From Nocardia beijingensis NBRC 16342 (GTDB taxonomy: Bacteria; Actinomycetota; Actinomycetes; Mycobacteriales; Mycobacteriaceae): a stretch of DNA of 36,243 nucleotides. The notes below the pieces were generated by a model. The model saw only the letters and a list, made by a program, of their open reading frames with translations. It searched no databases and was not told the DNA's origin. Position numbers and translations under genes: made by a program. Below, piece after piece: positions 31,271 through 36,243 of this stretch; position 1 is the stretch's first letter; each line of letters starts with the position of its first letter. The stretch is taken from assembly GCF_001612785.1 (NCBI RefSeq), contig NZ_BDBC01000064.1:1-36243 (forward strand). Reading direction: 5' to 3'.

Positions 31271-32449
31271 ATGTCGAAAGACGTTGGTGGGAGGAAGTTC
31301 CGGCCGCCGGAGGACGCGCAGAAGCTGAGCAAGCAGTCGATCGCCGAGGCGAAGGCGGCGTTCGCCGAGTTCGATAGACGTGCGGGGCGTCACCGCGGTC
31401 GCTACCACGAAGACGAGTCGGTTCCGCCTGGTGCGGGCACGCTGGAGGTAATGCCACGCCGGGTGTACGGCGACCGCTCTGTCGAGCGGTGGCCGGGTAG
31501 TGCGGACGAGCGGGCGGCGCTGCAGGTTCGCGCGGAATCCGAGCGCCGCCTCCAGAACCGTATGCGGGTCGCGTTGCAGTGGGCCGATATGCCGGCGGCG
31601 ATGCGCGCCGGATACGGCGAGGCCGGTGTCTGGGAACTCGCTCGGCGGAACGCGTCTTTCACCGAGGATGTCGATGACCTCGCCGGCCACCTCAATGCGG
31701 CCGGGCTTCCGGCACGGCCCGGCACAGTCTGGGACCGGCGCTCTGTGAGCGAGGTCATCGGGTTGCTGTGGCCGCAGGAGCTGGCCGGCGTGTGGCCGCG
31801 CGGAGAGTTGGGCACGTACCCGGGCTATCTGGGGCCGTTGCGCGACAAGCCGGGTTTCATCACCCAGTTCTCGGTGACCGCTCCACCGCGCGGCCAGTTC
31901 CGGTGCATGCGTTGCGGCGCGCGGTGGCCTGCCGGGTGGCCGGATACCGGGGACGGCCTCAGAGAGTTGCGGTGTCCGGATTGTCTGACCCCCGGCGGAA
32001 GTACCGCCACCCGCGACACCGAGCACAGCATTATCGACTTGCATTGGATGATGTACCGTTTCGCGCCCCGCGCGGTGGGCCCGTGTTCCACGTGCGGCGC
32101 TGCGCGTGAACTGCTACCGCGCGGCTACAGCGGCCCGGAGAGGGTGCTGTACTGGACTTGCGCGCACGGGGACGCTCTGCGCCGCGACGAGCATTTCATG
32201 ACGTCACTCGAGCGCGCGGAGTGGGAATCGACGGCCGCGCACTATGCGTACTGGCTGGCCGTCGACATGCTCCGGCTGGCGTATTACAGCGGTGAGGTCA
32301 CAGACCTTCCGTTCGGCGCCACCTATGTCGCCCGCGACGGAAGCGACGAACGGTGGGTTTACCGTCCGGACGGCTGGCAACGGCAGGACGGCGGCACCGC
32401 CGGACCGACAACGTCACGACCGCTCGATCAGCGGCATGAACGAACGTAG
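31271..32449 (+). CDS. Hypothetical protein with recombinase-like helical segment and Zn-ribbon cysteines
   Basis: The protein is 392 aa. ATG 31271 is chosen because GGGAGGGGAGG lies just upstream; the open frame begins 18 codons earlier without an RBS. The N-terminal ~80 residues are basic and helical. A segment at ~135-170 (VDDLAGHLNAAGLPARPG, then TVWDRRSVSEVIGLL) recalls the 'recombinase' domain of large serine recombinases. A zinc-ribbon-like set follows (CMRCGARWPAGW, then LRCPDCLTPGG) and a further pair CSTCGAARE with a downstream WTCAHGD. No serine-recombinase catalytic domain is present. The C-terminus is acidic to neutral with tyrosines and tryptophans. I do not know its function; a DNA-binding accessory protein of a mobile element is one reading. 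Confidence 0.7.
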   Translation: MSKDVGGRKFRPPEDAQKLSKQSIAEAKAAFAEFDRRAGRHRGRYHEDESVPPGAGTLEVMPRRVYGDRSVERWPGSADERAALQVRAESERRLQNRMRVALQWADMPAAMRAGYGEAGVWELARRNASFTEDVDDLAGHLNAAGLPARPGTVWDRRSVSEVIGLLWPQELAGVWPRGELGTYPGYLGPLRDKPGFITQFSVTAPPRGQFRCMRCGARWPAGWPDTGDGLRELRCPDCLTPGGSTATRDTEHSIIDLHWMMYRFAPRAVGPCSTCGAARELLPRGYSGPERVLYWTCAHGDALRRDEHFMTSLERAEWESTAAHYAYWLAVDMLRLAYYSGEVTDLPFGATYVARDGSDERWVYRPDGWQRQDGGTAGPTTSRPLDQRHERT

Positions 32450-32572
32450 TCCGGCGGTGGTCTACCGAAGCGTCCCGAGAGGTTATGGACCAGCTACGGT
32501 TCGCCGCCACGTGCGCGGAGCCCCATGAACAACCAGGTCGGGGAACCGTTACCGCTGGACACACACGGTGCG

Positions 32573-32583
32573 TATAGCCGACG
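32573..32583 (+). promoter_or_regulatory. Possible -10 box giving a leaderless sigma-factor mRNA
   Basis: TATAGC (32573-32578) ends five bases before ATG 32584, and no Shine-Dalgarno sequence precedes that ATG. A transcript starting 6-7 nt after the box would begin at the start codon itself, i.e. a leaderless message, which is common in actinomycetes. The box fits TANNNT poorly at its last base, so this is tentative. Confidence 0.3.
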
Positions 32584-33534
32584 ATGACCAGCATGTTGCT
32601 CACGCGCGAGGCCGATCTGTTCGAAGGCTCCAGGGGTCGCCTAGAAGCGATCGCCTACCGCTTGCTGGGCTCGGCCAGCGACGCCGAGGACGTGGTGCAG
32701 GAGACCTATCTGCGCTGGCAGGCCGCCGACCGCGCCTATGTCGACGCGCCCGAGGCGTGGCTGACCAAGGTGCTCACCAATCTCTGTCTCAACCAGCTCA
32801 CCTCGGCCCGCGCGCGCCGGGAAACCTATGTAGGGCAATGGCTTCCGGAGCCAGTGCTGGCCGGCGCCCCGATGCTCGGCCCGGCCGACACGGTCGAACA
32901 GCGCGAATCGGTGTCGATCGCGATGCTCACGCTCATGGAACGGCTCACCGCCAAAGAACGCGTGGTGTATGTACTCCGCGAGGCCTTCGGCTACGCGCAC
33001 CACGAGATCGCCGACCTGCTCGACATCACCGAATCCAACTGCCAGCAGGTCTATCGTCGCGCCAAACAGCACTTGGCCGTGGAGCGGGCGCGCATCGAGG
33101 TGGACGAGGCCGCCGCCCGCCGGATCGTGGAGGAATTCCTGGCCGCGGCGGTCAGCGGCCGAACCGACGAACTGGTGCGGTTACTCACCGATGACGCCAC
33201 GATCATCGGTGACGGCGGCGCCTTCTTCGCCACCTTGAACAGGCCGCTCGCCGGCGCCGAGCGCATCGCGACGTTCGTGCGGCTGGCCATCAAACCCACG
33301 GGCGCCAAGTGGGACAAGCTCGGCGGCAAGCCCACGCCCTACGCCGCCATCGTCAATGGCAGGCCCGCGCTGGTCCTGGTGGCCGAGGATCGCGTCGTCG
33401 GCGTCGTGGTGCTGGAGGTGACCGCCGACGGCATCGCCGCCATGCACGCCCACGTCAACCCCGACAAGCTGGCGTTCGCCAATCGCCAGTGGGCCACCTA
33501 CGCACCGGGAGCGCCCCTGCCCGATTTGTGGTGA
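32584..33534 (+). CDS. ECF41/SigJ-like sigma factor with SnoaL-like C-terminal domain
   Basis: The protein is 316 aa. Region 2 is at ~8-75 (RLEAIAYRLLGSASDAEDVV, then QETYLRWQ), followed by the family motif WLPEP at ~87-91. Region 4 is at ~115-165 (LTAKERVVYVLREAFGYAHH, then EIADLLDITESNCQQVYRRA). Residues ~178-305 form the NTF2/SnoaL-like extension typical of ECF41, including NPDKL near 292. The usual DGGGK motif reads DGGAF here. ECF41 factors have no anti-sigma gene; the C-terminal extension controls activity, and targets usually include a neighbouring oxidoreductase, decarboxylase or epimerase gene. The next gene, an NAD(P)H flavoprotein 82 bp downstream on the same strand, fits that pattern. 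The stimulus is unknown. Confidence 0.93.
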   Translation: MTSMLLTREADLFEGSRGRLEAIAYRLLGSASDAEDVVQETYLRWQAADRAYVDAPEAWLTKVLTNLCLNQLTSARARRETYVGQWLPEPVLAGAPMLGPADTVEQRESVSIAMLTLMERLTAKERVVYVLREAFGYAHHEIADLLDITESNCQQVYRRAKQHLAVERARIEVDEAAARRIVEEFLAAAVSGRTDELVRLLTDDATIIGDGGAFFATLNRPLAGAERIATFVRLAIKPTGAKWDKLGGKPTPYAAIVNGRPALVLVAEDRVVGVVVLEVTADGIAAMHAHVNPDKLAFANRQWATYAPGAPLPDLW

Positions 33535-33616
33535 CCCACATCACACTCTGCTCCTGTCAGCATTCGTGCGGCTGTCCGGTTCAAGTTCCGAACCCACCGA
33601 GACAGGAGGCACCATC
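33535..33616 (+). promoter_or_regulatory. Intergenic region with candidate ECF41 promoter and strong RBS
   Basis: TGTCAGC at 33555-33561 resembles the TGTCACA -35 element reported for ECF41 promoters; the partner CGTC at -10 is not clear (GTTC after 17 bases). The strong RBS AGGAGG (33604-33609) fixes the ATG at 33617 as the start of the flavoprotein. Confidence 0.35.
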
Positions 33617-34804
33617 ATGAAGCACCGCATCGTCGTCCTCGGAGCCGGGTACGCCGGAGCCACCACCGCCGGCCGCCTGGCCAAGCGACTGCACCGCGAC
33701 GACGTCCAGATCACCCTGGTCAACGCCGATCCCGACTTCGTCGAACGGGTGCGACTGCACCAACTCGCAGCCGGGCAGGACCTGCCGGTTCGTCCACTGC
33801 GCAAGATGTTCGCCGGCACCGGCGTCGAGGTGCGCATCGCATGGGTCGATTCGATCGACGTGGACCGCAAGACCGTCGCACTGGTCGGCGACCAAGGGGC
33901 CGAGACCCTCGCCTACGACACACTCGTCTACGCCCTCGGCAGCACCGTCGCCGATTACGGCGTGCCCGGCGTGGTCGAGCACGCTCACCATGTGGCGAGC
34001 AAGCAGGCCGCGCTGCGGCTGCGGGAACGCCTGAGCCAACTGCGAGCGGGCGAGACCGTGCTGGTCGTGGGTGGTGGCCTGACCAGTATCGAGGCCGCCA
34101 CCGAGATCGCCGAGGCGCGCCCGGATCTGAAGGTCGCGATGGCAGCGCGCGGTGGCGTAGGCGACTGGCTCGACGAGAAGGCGCAGAGCCACCTGCGCGG
34201 TGCGTTCGAACGGTTGGGTGTCACCGTCCACGAGCACGCCGACGTCGTCAAGGTCACCGAAGACGGCGTGACCACCCGATCGGGAGCGGAGATCCCCGCG
34301 CAGCTGACCGTCTGGACGGCGGGCTTCGCCGTCCACCCGATCGCGGCCGCCAGCACGCTCACCGTCTCGGAGGCCGGACGGATCCTCGTCGACGCTACCC
34401 AGCGCTCGGTCTCGCATCCGGATGTCTACGCCGTCGGCGATGCCGCGCACGCCGCGGGAGTGGGCGGCAAGACGTTGCGCATGGGCTGCGCCACCGCCTC
34501 CCCGATGGCCTGGCTCGGCGCCGACGCCATTGCCGCTCGGCTGACCGGACGTGCGGTTCCCGACGCCCCCATCGGCTACAACAGCCAGTGCATCAGCCTC
34601 GGCCGCCGCGATGCCATCGTGCAGAAGGTGACCAAGGAGGATCAGCCGACCTCCAAGGTCGACGTGGGTCGCAAGGCCGCGCGCATAAAGGAGCTGATCT
34701 GCGCGGGAGCGGCTTGGTCCGTGCGGCACCCGACCCTGCTGGCGCCGAGCCGACGTCGCCGGATCGTCGCGACAGGTGCGGAGGCTCCGGTCGCGACCGC
34801 CTGA
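33617..34804 (+). CDS. NAD(P)/FAD-dependent oxidoreductase, NDH-2-like
   Basis: The 395-aa protein has the two-dinucleotide-fold layout of type II NADH dehydrogenase/pyridine-nucleotide-disulfide oxidoreductases. The FAD site is RIVVLGAGYAGATTAGRLA at ~4-22, the NAD(P) site is VLVVGGGLTSIEAATEIAE at ~148-166, and the FAD-contacting VYAVGDAAHAAG is near 270. LVYALGSTVADYGVPGV (~97-113) is the conserved ATG-type segment with Ser for Thr/Ala. It would transfer electrons from NAD(P)H to a quinone or other acceptor, in the cytoplasm or at the membrane face; there is no clear C-terminal membrane helix, so a soluble reductase is possible. Start by RBS AGGAGG; the open frame extends 17 codons upstream. 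Probably a target of the sigma factor just upstream. Confidence 0.88.
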   Translation: MKHRIVVLGAGYAGATTAGRLAKRLHRDDVQITLVNADPDFVERVRLHQLAAGQDLPVRPLRKMFAGTGVEVRIAWVDSIDVDRKTVALVGDQGAETLAYDTLVYALGSTVADYGVPGVVEHAHHVASKQAALRLRERLSQLRAGETVLVVGGGLTSIEAATEIAEARPDLKVAMAARGGVGDWLDEKAQSHLRGAFERLGVTVHEHADVVKVTEDGVTTRSGAEIPAQLTVWTAGFAVHPIAAASTLTVSEAGRILVDATQRSVSHPDVYAVGDAAHAAGVGGKTLRMGCATASPMAWLGADAIAARLTGRAVPDAPIGYNSQCISLGRRDAIVQKVTKEDQPTSKVDVGRKAARIKELICAGAAWSVRHPTLLAPSRRRRIVATGAEAPVATA

Positions 34805-34824
34805 GCGCGTGCGGAACCGGCACA

Positions 34825-34856
34825 GGTCTGCCCCGGCCAGACGGCCGGGGCGGACT
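34825..34856. terminator. Hairpin terminator between convergent genes
   Basis: GCCCCGGCC (34830-34838) pairs perfectly with 34843-34851 around the loop AGAC, and pairing continues outward with GU wobbles to about 14 bp (34825-34838 with 34843-34856). There is no T-tract, as is common in actinomycete terminators. It lies 20 bp past the flavoprotein stop and could serve both convergent genes. Confidence 0.65.
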
Positions 34857-34988
34857 GGGATACACAGAGGGTGGGGGTGGCGTGTTCCGTACCGTCTGAC
34901 GAAAGTCGCGCGGCCCTTTCGATGGCTATGCCGACCAGGGCAAATCCGCGGGCTATGTAGTCCGGCGTTGGCCTACCGAGGGGGCCGG

Positions 34989-36212
34989 CTACGGCTTGGC
35001 CGGCGTGGTGATCGCTGCTCCGGCCGGGGCTTTGGAGTCCGGTACACCCGCATAGTCCGGCAGCTCGACGCCGTTGATCGCGCGCTCGATCAGCTCGGTG
35101 AACCATTCGCTCGCGAAATCGGGGCTCGGCTCGGCATCGGGCCCGGGGACGTCGCGGCTGCGGGCGTTCAACTGGGCGATCTCCTGGTTGGCCTCGACGA
35201 ACGAGCGCATCCGCCTCTCGTAGCCTGCGAACCCGGCCTCGGGATCCCATCCTGCGGCGGCCAATTCGCCAGCCAGCAGGTAGGCGCCGACCAAGGCCAG
35301 CCCGGTGCCCTGCCCGGACATCGGTGACGAGCTGAACGCCGCGTCCCCCAGCAGCCCCACCCGTCCGTGCGACCAGCGGTCCATCACCACTTGGGCGACC
35401 TGGTCGAGGTAGAAGTCCGGGGTGTCGTCGAGGTGCGCGAGAATGCGCGAGGTCAACCAGCCCATGCCTGCCATCCGCTCGCGCAGCAGGCGCTTCTGGG
35501 CCGCGACGTCACGGTAGTCCACGTCGAAGCCCCCCGCGGGGAAGGAGAACATGGCCATCGCCCGGGTGGAGTCCTGGATGGGCCGCAGTCCGGCGGATCG
35601 CCCGGCCTCCTGGTAGTCGATCAGCCAGCGGTCGAGTCCGAACTCGTTGGGCACACTGTAGAAGGCCAGCACGTGCCCGAGGTGGCGGACGAACCGCTCG
35701 CGCGGCCCGAAGACCATCGCTCGCAACGAAGAGTGCAGCCCGTCCGCCCCGACCACCAGGTCGAAGCGCCGCCGATCACCGCCCTCGAAGGCCACGTCGA
35801 CTCCGTCCGCGTCCTGGGTGAGCCCGGCGATCCGGTCGCCGAAGACGTACTCGACATCGGCACGGGTGTCGTCGTAGAGCACCCGGGACAGGTCCCCGCG
35901 CAGGATCTCGATCTCCGAGATGAATCCGTCGCCGCCGTCGTCGTCCACGCGATAGGTCTCCAGCACATTCCCGTCCGCGTCCACGATGTGCGCACCGGCA
36001 GTCTCGGTGCGCGCCGCGCGCACCGCCGCGTCCAGCCCCATCCGCCGGATGACCTCCCTGGTCACGCCGCGCGCGTCCACCGCCTGCCCACCCGGACGCA
36101 ACTCCGGAGCCCGCTCCACCACGGTCACCTCGGCTCCGCGCCGGTGCAGCCAGTGCGCCAGCGCGGGCCCCGCGATGCTCGCCCCCGCTACCAAAACCCT
36201 GATACCGCTCAC
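34989..36212 (-). CDS. FAD-dependent aromatic-type monooxygenase (PHBH/TetX-like)
   Basis: The 407-aa protein is a class A flavoprotein monooxygenase by its three motifs: the dinucleotide-binding GASIAGPALAHWLHRRG at ~9-25, the DG motif VVGADGLHSSLRAMVFG at ~154-170, and the GD motif GLLGDAAFSSSPMSGQGTG at ~281-299. GQAVDARG near 42-49 is the usual substrate-side segment. It uses NAD(P)H and O2 to hydroxylate a small organic molecule; TetX and rifampicin monooxygenases are in the same superfamily, but sequence by eye does not give the substrate. The GTG start at 36212 is close to the window edge. The gene is convergent with the flavoprotein and belongs to a different transcription unit from the eCIS. 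Confidence 0.88.
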   Translation of the reverse strand: MSGIRVLVAGASIAGPALAHWLHRRGAEVTVVERAPELRPGGQAVDARGVTREVIRRMGLDAAVRAARTETAGAHIVDADGNVLETYRVDDDGGDGFISEIEILRGDLSRVLYDDTRADVEYVFGDRIAGLTQDADGVDVAFEGGDRRRFDLVVGADGLHSSLRAMVFGPRERFVRHLGHVLAFYSVPNEFGLDRWLIDYQEAGRSAGLRPIQDSTRAMAMFSFPAGGFDVDYRDVAAQKRLLRERMAGMGWLTSRILAHLDDTPDFYLDQVAQVVMDRWSHGRVGLLGDAAFSSSPMSGQGTGLALVGAYLLAGELAAAGWDPEAGFAGYERRMRSFVEANQEIAQLNARSRDVPGPDAEPSPDFASEWFTELIERAINGVELPDYAGVPDSKAPAGAAITTPAKP

Positions 36213-36243
36213 TGGGCCACCTGCTCACCTGTCCGGGTCGTCT

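Noticed and set aside
32573..32603. Match of CGATGACCAG at the sigma-factor start to the 72-bp repeat
   Set aside because: Only about 10 bases agree and the position is explained by the sigma-factor start codon region.
1..36243. CRISPR array
   Set aside because: No regularly spaced repeats of 25-40 bases were seen; the only repeats are two-copy or microsatellite.

Overview
The window is high-GC DNA with frequent GTG starts, tightly packed genes and good Shine-Dalgarno sites. It looks like a filamentous or mycolic-acid actinomycete, with Nocardia my best guess. That placement is inference from sequence style and recalled family distribution; no 16S or marker gene is present.

Layout. Bases 1-704 hold no gene I can support, only two inverted repeats and a stretch resembling a tRNA 3' end. 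Bases 705-1986 are a complete IS3-family insertion sequence with 26-bp imperfect terminal inverted repeats and a CCC target duplication. Bases 1987-3438 are eroded DNA: the tail of a gene whose relative lies at the other end of the cluster, and a frameshifted small gene. Bases 3439-30130 are the core: 18 co-oriented (minus-strand) genes, never more than 29 bp apart and often overlapping by 1-8 bp, that encode an extracellular-type contractile injection system (eCIS, Afp/PVC-like). Bases 30131-31270 are again eroded and contain the catalytic C-terminal end of a tyrosine recombinase. Bases 31271-36243 are accessory or chromosomal genes: an unknown Zn-ribbon protein, an ECF41/SigJ-like sigma factor, an NDH-2-like flavoprotein probably linked to it, and a convergent FAD monooxygenase.

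How the eCIS genes fit together, in transcription order: sheath (805 aa) and tube (166 aa); a two-CxxC baseplate protein; a proline-rich protein; a DUF4255 cap/terminator; an AAA+ ATPase; an Afp7-type protein split into a CIS_tube part and a LysM part; a spike split into a gp27/gpD-like and a gp5 OB-fold protein; a likely spike tip; a gp25 wedge; two baseplate J-like proteins; a tail-protein-I-like protein; a large beta-helix protein; a carboxypeptidase-regulatory-like protein; and a 1217-aa DUF4157 protein combining a zinc-protease motif with an HNH-like motif, the best effector candidate. I see no tape-measure protein.

The cluster is bracketed by two 72-bp direct repeats (63/72 identical, 2070-2141 and 30899-30970). 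Each encodes the last residues of the same integrase-like reading frame, suggesting that the eCIS operon sits in an island bounded by related recombinase genes. Protein family calls are from reading motifs, not from searches.
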